Assembly: GCA_016550425.1 (NCBI GenBank)
Contig: JABXGS010000134.1
Location: 1-20,313, forward strand
DNA from: an archaeon
GTDB lineage: Archaea; Asgardarchaeota; Hermodarchaeia; Hermodarchaeales; Hermodarchaeaceae
DNA length: 20,313 nt
Direction of reading: 5' to 3'
The notes below the pieces were generated by a model. It saw only the letters and a list, made by a program, of their open reading frames with translations. It did no database searches and was not told the origin of the DNA. Shown here in pieces: positions 6,961 to 14,623 of this stretch. Each line of letters begins with the position of its first letter. Within the stretch, counting starts at the first letter, position 1. The position numbers were made by a program, and so were the translations under genes.

Positions 6961-7929
6961 ATGAGTATTGAAACTTCATCTGAAAAAGAACAAAAACGAA
7001 TGTACGAATATCGCGGATCGCCGCTTCCCTTTTTGACCTTCCTGTTTCTGGGTATCATTTTTCTTATACTCGCATTATTTGGCTTTCAACTCTTTGCTCC
7101 ACTTCTCGGCTTTTTTGCTTTCTTTATGCCATTTATTTTCGGCTTCTTCGCGGTGTTCTGTTTCATTTTCATTCCCGCTACAATCGCCATCAATAAACAG
7201 TGGCAAGAAGCAATCATCCTTCGATTTGGAAAATTCACACGACTTGTTGGGCCAGGAATGTTCTTCAAATGGCCAGGAATTGAAAGATTCATACGTCAAG
7301 ATATCCGAATCCAGACCTTGGACGTAATGAAACAGGAACTAATGACCCGGGATAACATTAGTCTCATGGTCGATGCCGTCGTGTTCATGAAAGTTATCAA
7401 CACGCCCAAAAGCCTCATCAACATTCAAGACGTCCGACTTAGCACGGTTCAATACGCTCAGACGACCATGCGTGATGTCATCGGAAACGTCGAATTAGAC
7501 GACCTTCTCGCCAAACGTGACCAAATCGCTGAACGTATCAAGACCATCGTTGACAAGGAAACAGAGCGCTGGGGCATCGATATCCAAAGTGTTAACCTCC
7601 AAAACATCGAGCTTCCAATGGACATGAAACGGGTCATAGCTCGACAAGCAGAAGCGGAACGTGAACGCCGCGCCGTTATCATCAAGAGTGAAGGCGAGTT
7701 AATAGCTGCCCGAAACCTCGAAGAAGCTGTTCAACAAATGAGCACCCAGGCATTATATCTACGAACCCTGTCTAGCCTCGAAGATATCAGCTTTGATCAA
7801 AGCAATACTATAGTCTTTGCCATTCCAATGGACATGGTCAGAGGTGAAATAATGGGATTGGCAGGCTTGGTAGGAGCAGGTCAACCTGCCCCAGTGAAGC
7901 AGCTTCGCCGCAAACGTCCAGAAAAATAG
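6961..7929 (+). CDS. SPFH/stomatin-prohibitin family membrane protein
   Basis: A 322-residue protein with a polar start, a long hydrophobic region (about 22-78, room for two membrane helices) and an SPFH/band-7 domain from about 80. Diagnostic segments are INKQWQEAIILRFGKFTRLV and GPGMFFKWPGIERF, IRIQTLDVMKQELMTRDNIS, and DLLAKRDQIAERI, then WGIDIQSVNLQNIELP and the charged helix RQAEAERERRAVIIKSEGEL. Such proteins form membrane-bound oligomeric cages or microdomains, often working with a protease or NfeD partner. No NfeD or membrane-protease gene is next to it here. GGTGA (6951-6955), 5 bases before the ATG, is the RBS. The double hydrophobic hairpin is longer than the single anchor of typical stomatins. 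It converges on the acyl-CoA dehydrogenase. Slipin-type is the best fit, but HflK/HflC-type cannot be excluded. Confidence 0.9.
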   Translation: MSIETSSEKEQKRMYEYRGSPLPFLTFLFLGIIFLILALFGFQLFAPLLGFFAFFMPFIFGFFAVFCFIFIPATIAINKQWQEAIILRFGKFTRLVGPGMFFKWPGIERFIRQDIRIQTLDVMKQELMTRDNISLMVDAVVFMKVINTPKSLINIQDVRLSTVQYAQTTMRDVIGNVELDDLLAKRDQIAERIKTIVDKETERWGIDIQSVNLQNIELPMDMKRVIARQAEAERERRAVIIKSEGELIAARNLEEAVQQMSTQALYLRTLSSLEDISFDQSNTIVFAIPMDMVRGEIMGLAGLVGAGQPAPVKQLRRKRPEK

Positions 7930-7956
7930 ACAACCCAGGCATTCGAAACGCGAAGG

Positions 7957-8000
7957 AGTCGACTTAGCTCAGCCTTTAGTCGACTTCCCGCCCCTTTTTC
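7957..8000 (+). terminator. Possible terminator between convergent genes
   Basis: AGTCGACT (7957-7964) recurs at 7978-7985. As a self-complementary 8-mer the two copies can form an 8-base stem with a 13-base loop, followed by a pyrimidine tract ending in CCCCTTTTTCTT (about 7989-8000). It lies 30 bases after the SPFH stop and could end transcription in one or both directions. Archaeal termination mainly needs the U-tract, so the stem may be incidental. Confidence 0.35.
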
Positions 8001-8034
8001 TTGTAGAACCCTGGAGTCTTGGTCACAAATAGAT

Positions 8035-9306
8035 CTATTTCTTGGTTTTCTTTTTACCCCAGAAATCTGGGACCTTCCCTTCACGTGGACCCCATGGATC
8101 GGGATAGTCATTGCCTGAAAATTGTAACCGGAAGCCGGTATCAAGCTCAGTGACTTTAGCGTCTTTCAGAACCGCTTGGCCAGCGACCATACGTTGAATT
8201 TGGTTAGTACCTTCATAGATTTGAGTTAATTTGGCACCCCGCATCATTTGTTCTGCTGGATATTCTTTCGAATATCCATAACCACCCATGATTTGGATAC
8301 AATCTAATGTGTTTTGCATCGCGGCATCTGTGGCAAAGAATTTCGCACAACTGGATTCCTTAGTATTACGTTGCCCTTGGTCCACAAGCCAGGCCGAATA
8401 GCGTGTTGCCCAACGAGCGTGCATGGCACGAGCTTCCATATCAGCGATCATGAAGTTAATGCCTTGGTAAGCTCCAATGGGTTTACCGAATTGTCTTCGA
8501 TGGTTGGCAAAAATGGCGGCTTCATCAACAGCCCGTTGGGCGATTCCGACACCAAGTGCAGCAATAGCGGCACGGGTGCGGTCGAGGGTTTGCATGGCAA
8601 TCTTGAAACCCTTTCCAACTTCACCGAAAAGACAATCTCCAGGAATTCTCACATTATTGTATTCGACCTCAGCCTGAAAGGAAGCACGTTGACCCAATTT
8701 ATCTTCCAGCATCACAATTTTGACGCCAGGAAGCGAAGTATCCACCATGTGAACAGCCATCCCTTTGTATCCCAACGAGGGATCGACAGTGGTGAAAACG
8801 CTATGATATTTCGCCACATGACCATTCGTGCTAAAGCATTTCCGACCATTAATAATCCAATCATCGCCATCCTTGGTGGCAGTGGTCTTCACAGCTGCAG
8901 CATCAGAACCAGCTTCACGTTCAGTCAGACTAAATGCCGCAAAGTTGGGGCTTTTTCCAGTGGCGAATGGTTTAATGTATTTTTCCATCTGTTCAGGAGT
9001 CGCACTAATCAGAAGAGGGGTGAGGGCAAGATTGTTTGCTAAAATAGTGGTCGCAATACCTCCATCTCCATAACCAATGGCTTCACCAATCAGGGTTTCT
9101 TCAACCATTGAATGGGCAGGTCCGCCATAATCCTTGGGGATATGGGAGTTCATGAGCCCCGCATCAAAAGCTTTCTGAGCGAGCTCCCAGGGAAACTCAT
9201 CTGCTTCTTCAAGTTCCCGAGCATACGGGACAATCCATTTCTTAGAAAAAGCCATAGCAGTGTCATAGATTTCTTGTTCACGTTTTGTCAGGGCAAAGTC
9301 AACCAT
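8035..9306 (-). CDS. Acyl-CoA dehydrogenase
   Basis: A 423-residue FAD flavoenzyme that oxidises an acyl-CoA to the 2,3-enoyl-CoA. The three usual domains are present: an all-helical N-terminal part (1-120), a beta domain starting with AAFSLTEREAGSDAAAV (123-139), and a C-terminal helical part with the family signature QIMGGYGYSKEYPAEQMMRG (338-357) and QIYEGTNQIQ, where Glu365 occupies the catalytic-base position of the butyryl/medium-chain class. After residue 390 comes a charged extension (FSGNDYPDPWGPREGKVPDFWGKKKTKK), about 35 residues longer than the usual end. GAGG (reverse of 9316-9319), 9 bases before the ATG, is the RBS. It would pass electrons to an ETF not seen here. Substrate chain length or branched nature is not readable; a role in beta-oxidation or branched-chain amino acid breakdown fits. 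Confidence 0.95.
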   Translation of the reverse strand: MVDFALTKREQEIYDTAMAFSKKWIVPYARELEEADEFPWELAQKAFDAGLMNSHIPKDYGGPAHSMVEETLIGEAIGYGDGGIATTILANNLALTPLLISATPEQMEKYIKPFATGKSPNFAAFSLTEREAGSDAAAVKTTATKDGDDWIINGRKCFSTNGHVAKYHSVFTTVDPSLGYKGMAVHMVDTSLPGVKIVMLEDKLGQRASFQAEVEYNNVRIPGDCLFGEVGKGFKIAMQTLDRTRAAIAALGVGIAQRAVDEAAIFANHRRQFGKPIGAYQGINFMIADMEARAMHARWATRYSAWLVDQGQRNTKESSCAKFFATDAAMQNTLDCIQIMGGYGYSKEYPAEQMMRGAKLTQIYEGTNQIQRMVAGQAVLKDAKVTELDTGFRLQFSGNDYPDPWGPREGKVPDFWGKKKTKK

Positions 9307-9404
9307 TAATATCAGCCTCAGAATGGGTGAGGCGACTAGTTAGGAAACCCGCTTAAAAGTTTGTAGTTCGTGCTGACAATAACAGAGGTGTGAATGTAAC
9401 AATA

Positions 9405-9420
9405 TACCTTTATATTTCAC
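9405..9420 (-). promoter_or_regulatory. Promoter of the acyl-CoA dehydrogenase gene
   Basis: Read on the minus strand, GTGAAATATAAAGGTA contains a near-ideal archaeal TATA box. Transcription would start near 9385-9390, leaving a leader of about 80 bases before the ATG at 9306. Confidence 0.5.
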
Positions 9421-9665
9421 GAATGCCTTTTCATATAAGGATTGGTCTAGCAAGAACTTGGTTTCTGCTGGAATCACTAGTGCGGCGAGAAATTTGGCAC
9501 CTCTCTCCCCCCTAGAAAACCATTCCCTCTCCGATGTAATTTTCTCCGAGGTGTCTAATCCGCCAATGCACTGGTTGATGCCTCACAGAACCCACTCAGT
9601 GAGGAGAATAAAGGAAAAACTAGCTGTGTGTGAAGACACAGGGTTTACTGGCACTGCTGAGAGAG
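9421..9665. other. Spacer without a credible gene
   Basis: No protein or RNA gene is supported in this stretch between the acyl-CoA dehydrogenase promoter and the small membrane protein. It has several short dyads, for example CCTCAC (9581-9586) with GTGAGG (9599-9604). The open frame on the plus strand (9458-9793) overlaps the better minus-strand small gene and lacks family or composition support. Confidence 0.5.
9608..9641 (-). terminator. Hairpin plus T-rich tract after the small membrane gene
   Basis: On the minus strand CTGTGT (complement of 9636-9641) pairs with ACACAG (complement of 9624-9629) around a 6-base loop. A T-rich tract follows (GTTTTTCCTTTATT, complement of about 9607-9620). 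It begins 25 bases after the stop of the 59-residue membrane protein, a reasonable terminator position. Confidence 0.35.
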
Positions 9666-9845
9666 CTATCTACGACTTAAACACCCTGCCACTAAAAGTG
9701 CAACAACCCCAACCGCTAATAAAAAGATGGATGCCACAGTCGAGTGTGTACCAAGTAGTGGAATCAACAATAACCCAAACCCAGCAGCCATAAACACAAT
9801 TCCCATGAAAATTAACAGAATTACTATCTTAGGTTGTGAGAACAT
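9666..9845 (-). CDS. Small two-helix membrane protein, function unknown
   Basis: A 59-residue protein beginning MFSQPKIVILLIFMGIV. Two hydrophobic segments (about 7-30 and 36-54, including VASIFLLAVGVVALLVAG) are separated by a short GTHS turn, and the C-terminus is CLSRR, giving a helical hairpin with a positive end. GAGG (reverse of 9854-9857) lies 8 bases before the ATG. An in-frame TTG upstream (9867-9869) would place the RBS inside the coding region, so ATG 9845 is preferred. It follows another small minus-strand gene with an 89-base gap. No family is recognised. The good RBS and the helix-turn-helix hydrophobic layout argue that it is real. Confidence 0.6.
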   Translation of the reverse strand: MFSQPKIVILLIFMGIVFMAAGFGLLLIPLLGTHSTVASIFLLAVGVVALLVAGCLSRR

Positions 9846-9934
9846 ATCCAGTTCCTCAAATTTTATCAAATATGATTATGAGATTATTGCTTTTGGGTGT
9901 TCCGTTTCGTGACCAAGCCAGTGGGGATTATGTT

Positions 9935-10144
9935 CTATTCAACTCGTTGCATTAAGCAAACCCACGAACGCTCCTGGCTGGCAATTCCGATAGACCGCCA
10001 ACCAAATTTTGCCATGTGATTAATTCCTTCAGCTAGTGTGTCGGGTCTCTTTGAACCTACTATGATATATTCTGACGAGATGTTATCTAGTTGGATTTTC
10101 CCACGTAATATGTCTTCAATTTGAACCAGGTAAGGATTGGTCAT
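9935..10144 (-). CDS. Small DUF1737/DUF4177-like protein
   Basis: A 69-residue protein. The C-terminal section has a strand EYIIVGS, a helix RPDTLAEGINHMAKFGWRSIG, and a strand RSWVCLMQRVE. The helix ending in 'GWR' followed by a strand ending in (M/V)xR is the layout of the DUF1737/DUF4177 type of small alpha-beta proteins, whose role is unknown. The first 25 residues (MTNPYLVQIEDILRGKIQLD) form a helix not typical of that family. An AT-rich element lies just upstream on the minus strand (10161-10173), at a distance that would give a leaderless or nearly leaderless transcript, which fits the lack of a clear RBS. It is divergent from the 37-residue plus-strand gene at 10255. Confidence 0.6.
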   Translation of the reverse strand: MTNPYLVQIEDILRGKIQLDNISSEYIIVGSKRPDTLAEGINHMAKFGWRSIGIASQERSWVCLMQRVE

Positions 10145-10160
10145 GTTTAACCCAGAAATC

Positions 10161-10173
10161 TATATGCTTTTAT
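10161..10173 (-). promoter_or_regulatory. TATA-like element of the DUF1737-like gene
   Basis: The minus strand reads ATAAAAGCATATA, centred about 23 bases before the ATG at 10144. Archaeal transcription starts about 25 bases after the TATA centre, so the message would be leaderless or nearly so. Confidence 0.4.
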
Positions 10174-10204
10174 CCCTCTTATTTCTAGAACCTCTGAGTA
10201 AGGC

Positions 10205-10247
10205 TTTTTAATTTAAACCAGAATACTGAAAAACTGGTTCACGGAGT
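10205..10247 (+). promoter_or_regulatory. Promoter and RBS of a 37-residue protein gene
   Basis: TTTTTAATTTAAA (10205-10217) is a good TATA element. Transcription would start near 10236. GGAG (10243-10246), 8 bases before ATG 10255, is the RBS. The spacing of all three elements supports the small gene. Confidence 0.45.
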
Positions 10248-10254
10248 GGGCTTG

Positions 10255-10368
10255 ATGCCGTTATCTTGGATTGAACAGATGGTCCGCCAATGGCTGGCTA
10301 AATATAAAGCTGAACAAATCCGCCAGAACCAAGCTAAAATCCGAGCCCTCACTTCTGAAGACGACTAA
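10255..10368 (+). CDS. Small charged helical protein, 37 residues
   Basis: ATG 10255 to TAA 10366-10368 encodes MPLSWIEQMVRQWLAKY, then a Lys/Gln/Arg-rich helix (KAEQIRQNQAKIRALTSEDD). The N-terminal half is an amphipathic helix with two Trp, the rest a polar helix with an acidic end. A TATA element and a well placed GGAG lie upstream, so this looks like a genuine small gene. It converges on the pyrophosphatase gene, whose stop is 60 bases away. No family is recognised; a peripheral membrane or protein-binding role is only a guess. Confidence 0.5.
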   Translation: MPLSWIEQMVRQWLAKYKAEQIRQNQAKIRALTSEDD

Positions 10369-10428
10369 GTCACTACCATCTGAACAGATAACGAAGTAGC
10401 GAAGATTTGAGTTGATAGCAGTTTATGC

Positions 10429-12747
10429 TTAATCACGACTTTCCCATTGAGCTAATGGTGGTATCGACCGACGGCTCCGACGGAACGCCCAAACTAACAA
10501 TGCCAACAGAACGATGACGACAACACCAATGATGTAATTCCACATCAGCACATTCGGATCTGGTGGCCATCCTGGATTGTAGAACCGATAAAGAATCAGA
10601 ATCGGTGCCGTAATCAAGCTAATCAGGTTCACCACTTTAATCATCGGATTCAAAGCTGGACCAGCCGTATCTTTTAGTGGATCACCAATTGTATCGCCAC
10701 AAACCGCGGCTTTATGACGTTCCGAGCCTTTTCCAGTTCCTAGTTCCGGTGCACAGACCTCGTCTTCGATGAACTTCTTCGCATTATCCCAAGCACCCCC
10801 TGCCACCGACATGTACACAGCTAGCAGTAACCCAGACGCAATCAATCCTGCGAGAAAGCCACCCAAGGCTTCAACCTGTAGCAGGAGACCAATCACAATC
10901 GGCGTAATCACTGAAAGAATCGTCAAGCTAACCAGCTCCTTTTGTGCAGCAGCCGTCGTAATGGAGACCACCCGGTCATAATGAGGCTTCACTGTACCCT
11001 CCATCACTCCAGGAATTTGGAACTGGTCACGCACTTCTTCGATAATCTGCGTGGACGCGCGACTCACGGCGCGAATAGCTAATGCGGAAAACAACCATGG
11101 CAGCGCCGCTCCAATCAACAATCCAGACAATACCAGCGGATTGTCTATTCGAATACCCATTGCTAAAGGATTAGGCAGCCCAGCAGCGGCTGCTGCCCGA
11201 GCCACATCCACTACGAAACTATAAAACAACGCACTGGCTGCAATCACTGCTGACGCAATTGCCACATTCTTCGTAATCGCCTTCGTTGTATTCCCAACCG
11301 CATCTAAATCCGCCAAAATTTTCCGTGACTTCTCTGGCATATCCGTCAGCTCCGCAATCCCTCCCGCATTATCGGCAATCGGACCATAGCTATCCATAGC
11401 CACGTTATTTCCGGTATGACTCAGCATTCCGATGCCGATAAGGGCGATGCCAAAGAGGACGTATTCGGGGGCAATGAGGAATGCAGCGATGAAGGTGGCG
11501 ACGATGACAAGGAGGATCCAAACAGCGGCTTCGTAGCCGGTGCTGATACCACTGAGGACAATAGTGGCTGGTCCGCCGTGGGCTTGTTCGACGATTTCTT
11601 CGACGGGTCGATGGCGGTGACTAGTGAAGTAGTTGGTGAGGGGGTTGAAGCTGACAGCGAGGAGGACGCCGATGGCAACGAGGATGCCGAGGCGGATATC
11701 GCCAGTATAGAGGTAGGCGAAGACACAGGAAACGGTGATTGTGAAAGCGCTACTGACTTCGTAGCTGTAGAACATGGCTTTTTCAGCTTTCTCGGTTTTC
11801 CAGACAGCAACCATAAAGGTACCGATGATGCTGCTAATGACGCCTATGGCTCGGACGACGAGAGGAAAGATAATCCAGAAGATTTGCCCCGTGATCACAT
11901 AGAGTGCAACGCCGAGGATGAGGGCAGAGACGATGGTGACTTCGTAGGATTCGAAGATGTCGGCTGCCATCCCCGCACAATCGCCGACATTGTCTCCGAC
12001 GAGGTCAGCGATGACAGCAGCATTGCGGGGATCGTCTTCGGGAAGTCCGGCTTCGACTTTGCCGACGAGGTCGGCGCCGACATCGGCAGCTTTGGTATAG
12101 ATTCCGCCGCCAATTCGCATGAAGAGGGCGAGTAGGGTGCCACCAAAACCGAAGCCAAGGAGAGCGTCGGGGGCGGAGATGCCAAAGGCAATAAAGATGG
12201 TGGTGCCACCGAGGAGCCCGAGGCCGTCAGTGAGCATACCGGTGAATGTGCCGCCATGGTAGGCGATTTTCAGGGCCTCACGGTAGCTTCGTCCTGAGGC
12301 GGACGCAACCCGGATATTGGATTCAATCGCAATTCGCATGCCAAGTTGTCCGACGGCAAGGGAGCTGAGGGCACCTGCCACAAAGGCGATTGCACGACCA
12401 GTGGCAATGACGAGTTGGACCTGCTGGTAGGTATATCCCTCGCTTGGAGGAAAAACTTCGAGAGCTTCGAGGCTAGGTGGGACGATATAAACAGTGAAAA
12501 AGAGCACAATGGTGAGAAAGGCAATAATTGGTAGGATGGTTCGCAATTGTTTGCGCAGGTATGCGTGCGCGCCATCTTTGATGGCAGTCCACACTTCTTG
12601 CATTTTCTTGGTACCTTTGTCGTTTTTAAGAACGTCACGGCGAAGCCAGACGGCATAAATTAAGCTAATAATCGCCGCGACGATAACTAGGAGAATTGCT
12701 ACTTGTTCGTACCATTGCAGGTGAAGGAAGGTGCTGAAGATTCCCAT
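10429..12747 (-). CDS. hppA: Membrane-bound proton-translocating pyrophosphatase
   Basis: A 772-residue integral membrane enzyme with about 16 membrane helices that couples hydrolysis of pyrophosphate to pumping of H+ (Na+ in some members) out of the cytoplasm. The signature DVGADLVGKVEAGLPEDDP (from about residue 218) and the following DLVGDNVGDCAGMAADIFE hold the PPi/Mg-binding acidic residues. GNTTKAITK (485-493) has Lys in the position that is Ala in K+-dependent enzymes, so this is the K+-independent class. The start ATG 12745-12747 has GAGGT (reverse of 12754-12758) 6 bases upstream. PPi from acyl-CoA ligases such as that at 406-2088 would be a substrate. A sharp change in codon style occurs near residue 441 (see findings). 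Family membership is certain; H+ versus Na+ is inferred from the K+-independent class. Confidence 0.97.
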   Translation of the reverse strand: MGIFSTFLHLQWYEQVAILLVIVAAIISLIYAVWLRRDVLKNDKGTKKMQEVWTAIKDGAHAYLRKQLRTILPIIAFLTIVLFFTVYIVPPSLEALEVFPPSEGYTYQQVQLVIATGRAIAFVAGALSSLAVGQLGMRIAIESNIRVASASGRSYREALKIAYHGGTFTGMLTDGLGLLGGTTIFIAFGISAPDALLGFGFGGTLLALFMRIGGGIYTKAADVGADLVGKVEAGLPEDDPRNAAVIADLVGDNVGDCAGMAADIFESYEVTIVSALILGVALYVITGQIFWIIFPLVVRAIGVISSIIGTFMVAVWKTEKAEKAMFYSYEVSSAFTITVSCVFAYLYTGDIRLGILVAIGVLLAVSFNPLTNYFTSHRHRPVEEIVEQAHGGPATIVLSGISTGYEAAVWILLVIVATFIAAFLIAPEYVLFGIALIGIGMLSHTGNNVAMDSYGPIADNAGGIAELTDMPEKSRKILADLDAVGNTTKAITKNVAIASAVIAASALFYSFVVDVARAAAAAGLPNPLAMGIRIDNPLVLSGLLIGAALPWLFSALAIRAVSRASTQIIEEVRDQFQIPGVMEGTVKPHYDRVVSITTAAAQKELVSLTILSVITPIVIGLLLQVEALGGFLAGLIASGLLLAVYMSVAGGAWDNAKKFIEDEVCAPELGTGKGSERHKAAVCGDTIGDPLKDTAGPALNPMIKVVNLISLITAPILILYRFYNPGWPPDPNVLMWNYIIGVVVIVLLALLVWAFRRSRRSIPPLAQWESRD

Positions 12748-12775
12748 ACTATTACCTCAAATCCAGTGAGTTTGC

Positions 12776-12794
12776 CAAGGAATTGTGTTCCTTG
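12776..12794 (-). promoter_or_regulatory. Hairpin in the leader of the pyrophosphatase gene
   Basis: CAAGGAA (12776-12782) and TTCCTTG (12788-12794) form a 7-base stem with a 5-base loop. It lies between the presumed transcription start (near 12810) and the RBS (12754-12758), so it would fold in the leader RNA. It could influence translation or be incidental. Confidence 0.3.
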
Positions 12795-12831
12795 TCGCAT
12801 GACGATTGAACTTGTCTTAACGCGTGCTTTT

Positions 12832-12843
12832 GCCTTATATACT
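12832..12843 (-). promoter_or_regulatory. TATA box of the pyrophosphatase gene
   Basis: On the minus strand AGTATATAAGGC is a close match to the archaeal TATA consensus. The leader would be about 60-65 bases long. The gap 12748-13034 otherwise carries no gene; it also serves as the promoter region for the divergent oxidase. Confidence 0.55.
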
Positions 12844-13049
12844 GTTGCTGTTCAGAAAGATATTCCAGCCTGCTTTTGTTGACAAAGATGCTAGTTTTTT
12901 TAGATGTTTGTAACCGTTTCCGCTAGACAAGTGCACTCGTTGAATCTAAATCCCCTTGAGGACGAAAAGCCTAACGACTGTAACGCTTATGTACAGGCTG
13001 TCACACCTTCACCGCAACAAATCCTAATTCCTGTATGGAGGCGTCCAGT

Positions 13050-14504
13050 GTGTCCAGTAATATTGATAAATTCGTTGATGAAGCCACCAAAATTCTTGGT
13101 TCTGAACACCTTACTACTAACCTAGCAATGCGTCACAGCTACATGGCCCGGTCCGTGATGGGTATTCGCGCAGCAGTCGCGGAAGCCATTGTGAAACCAG
13201 CGAACCGAGATGAAACCCTTGAAATCGTCACACTTTGCAACAAGTACAAAATCCCCATTAGCCCCTATTCTGGAGGGCTGAGTGGTGGATACGCGCAACC
13301 ATTGAAGCCTGAAGGCATCATCCTTGACCTAGTTCGGATGAATAAGATCATCGAAGTCGATGAAGATGCTCGATACGTTATCGTAGAAGCAGGTGTTACC
13401 GCTGGTCAGGTTTGGGCATATTTTCGGAAGCACCACCCAGAATGGGCACCTCCTGTTCCTGATGGGGCACCACCTCGTGCGACCCTCATCGGGGATGCTC
13501 TTGAAAGGGGGTTTAGCCTGGTCACCAGCAAGTATGGCCCTCAAGGACGGATGATTAATGGCTTGGAAGTTATCCTTCCACGTGGTGAACTCATCTACAC
13601 TGGAAGCTGGGCGCTGAAAAACTTCAAGCCTTTCTACCCGTGGGGACCAGGACCCGACTTTACCGGATTATTCCTCGGAGCCCAAGGAACCATGGGCATC
13701 ATCACCAAAGCCGCCATCCGAATCATTCCTCACCCACCCTATATTGATCTGGTTGCTTACGATTATGATACACCTGAAGCCATGCAAAATCACTCAATGG
13801 CTGTGCTGAAAAAAGAAGTGGGAGTCATGGTGCAAGGGGGCAACTGGTGGCTAGTTCCTAGCCGAAAAGATGAACGAGAGGTCCCCACTACCATTGAAGA
13901 ATGGCGAGAAAAGAAATACTACATTCCTGAATGGCTCATGAATTATGAACTTTGGGCTCACACTGAGAAAGAAATGGAAAGCCAAATGGATATCATCGAG
14001 GAAGAAGCCAAGAAAATCCGTGACACAGACGAAAAAGCGGACCCAATGGAGCTCCACCCCCGTGCTAAGGCGGTCCGCCTGACCAAACCCAATCTCATCG
14101 CAGTTCCTTATGCCATGCACCGGGCAGGCTTTGTCTTCATTACCTGGTACTGTCCCTGGAAGGATTGTGCTGAAATCTCTCGCATCTCCGTTGAAACCAT
14201 GGAGAAATTTGACATTCCCCCGGTTCAATGGGTGGCGAGTATTGAGCAGGGCAGGCAGTGTATCTCAATGCCTATTGTCACATTCGATAGTCGAACTGAG
14301 AAGGGTTATGAACAAGCAGAAGCTTGGGACAAGCACTTCACTGAGATTGCCCACAAGAAAGGTTGGCTTAACTATCGTCCGAACGCATTCATTCATTGGC
14401 CAGCAATGCGCCCCTTGATGCCTGAGTATGTGAAGATGCTTAAGGAGCTCAAAGCCCTGTGGGATCCGAATAACATCATGCATCCTGGGCGACTTGAGGT
14501 CTAG
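13050..14504 (+). CDS. FAD-linked oxidase (GlcD/D-lactate dehydrogenase-like, PCMH-type)
   Basis: A 484-residue flavoprotein of the FAD-binding type-4 (PCMH/VAO) superfamily, which oxidises 2-hydroxy acids and similar substrates. The FAD domain shows NRDETLEIVTLCNKYKIPIS, PYSGGLSGGYAQPL (about 73-86), LVRMNKIIEVDEDARYVIVE and the second glycine motif FLGAQGTMGIITKAAIRIIP (about 208-227). The C-terminus ends ALWDPNNIMHPGRLEV, the usual closing motif of this group. The region GPQGRMINGLEVILPRGELI precedes the oxidase C-terminal domain. GTG 13050 is preferred because GGAGG (13037-13041) lies 8 bases upstream; the in-frame ATG 13035 would contain this site. Electrons could pass to the Fe-S protein at 16004-17221. 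The substrate (glycolate, lactate or other) cannot be decided. Confidence 0.9.
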   Translation: MSSNIDKFVDEATKILGSEHLTTNLAMRHSYMARSVMGIRAAVAEAIVKPANRDETLEIVTLCNKYKIPISPYSGGLSGGYAQPLKPEGIILDLVRMNKIIEVDEDARYVIVEAGVTAGQVWAYFRKHHPEWAPPVPDGAPPRATLIGDALERGFSLVTSKYGPQGRMINGLEVILPRGELIYTGSWALKNFKPFYPWGPGPDFTGLFLGAQGTMGIITKAAIRIIPHPPYIDLVAYDYDTPEAMQNHSMAVLKKEVGVMVQGGNWWLVPSRKDEREVPTTIEEWREKKYYIPEWLMNYELWAHTEKEMESQMDIIEEEAKKIRDTDEKADPMELHPRAKAVRLTKPNLIAVPYAMHRAGFVFITWYCPWKDCAEISRISVETMEKFDIPPVQWVASIEQGRQCISMPIVTFDSRTEKGYEQAEAWDKHFTEIAHKKGWLNYRPNAFIHWPAMRPLMPEYVKMLKELKALWDPNNIMHPGRLEV

Positions 14505-14508
14505 AAAC

Positions 14509-14527
14509 ATCAAATCGTTCCTTTGAT
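14509..14527 (+). terminator. Short hairpin after the oxidase gene
   Basis: ATCAAA (14509-14514) pairs with TTTGAT (14522-14527) with a 7-base loop, 5 bases after the stop codon, followed by TTATTG. It is a weak terminator candidate. Confidence 0.25.
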
Positions 14528-14623
14528 TTATTGCCGCTATCGCAGCCCATTTTAGGTATAACCTGCAAATATTTTTCAGCCCGTTCCTTGAGGGATTACT
14601 TGGACATCGGTCCATGTTGAGGT

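Noticed and set aside
7957..7985. Repeated AGTCGACT as a mobile-element end or attachment site
   Set aside because: The 8-mer is self-complementary and short (a related TAGTCGACTTT also occurs near 2760). There is no flanking transposase or duplication.
8314..9042. 242-residue plus-strand frame opposite the acyl-CoA dehydrogenase
   Set aside because: The minus strand encodes an unmistakable acyl-CoA dehydrogenase across the whole stretch.
9458..9793. 111-residue plus-strand frame
   Set aside because: TTG start, no RBS, no recognisable pattern, and it overlaps the better supported minus-strand membrane protein gene.
11416..12135. 239-residue Asp/Glu/Gly-rich plus-strand frame
   Set aside because: It is opposite the pyrophosphatase gene. 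The acidic composition is what the C-ending codons of that gene give when read on the other strand.
12904..13125. 73-residue frame upstream of the oxidase
   Set aside because: No RBS, no pattern, and it overlaps the start of the oxidase in another frame.
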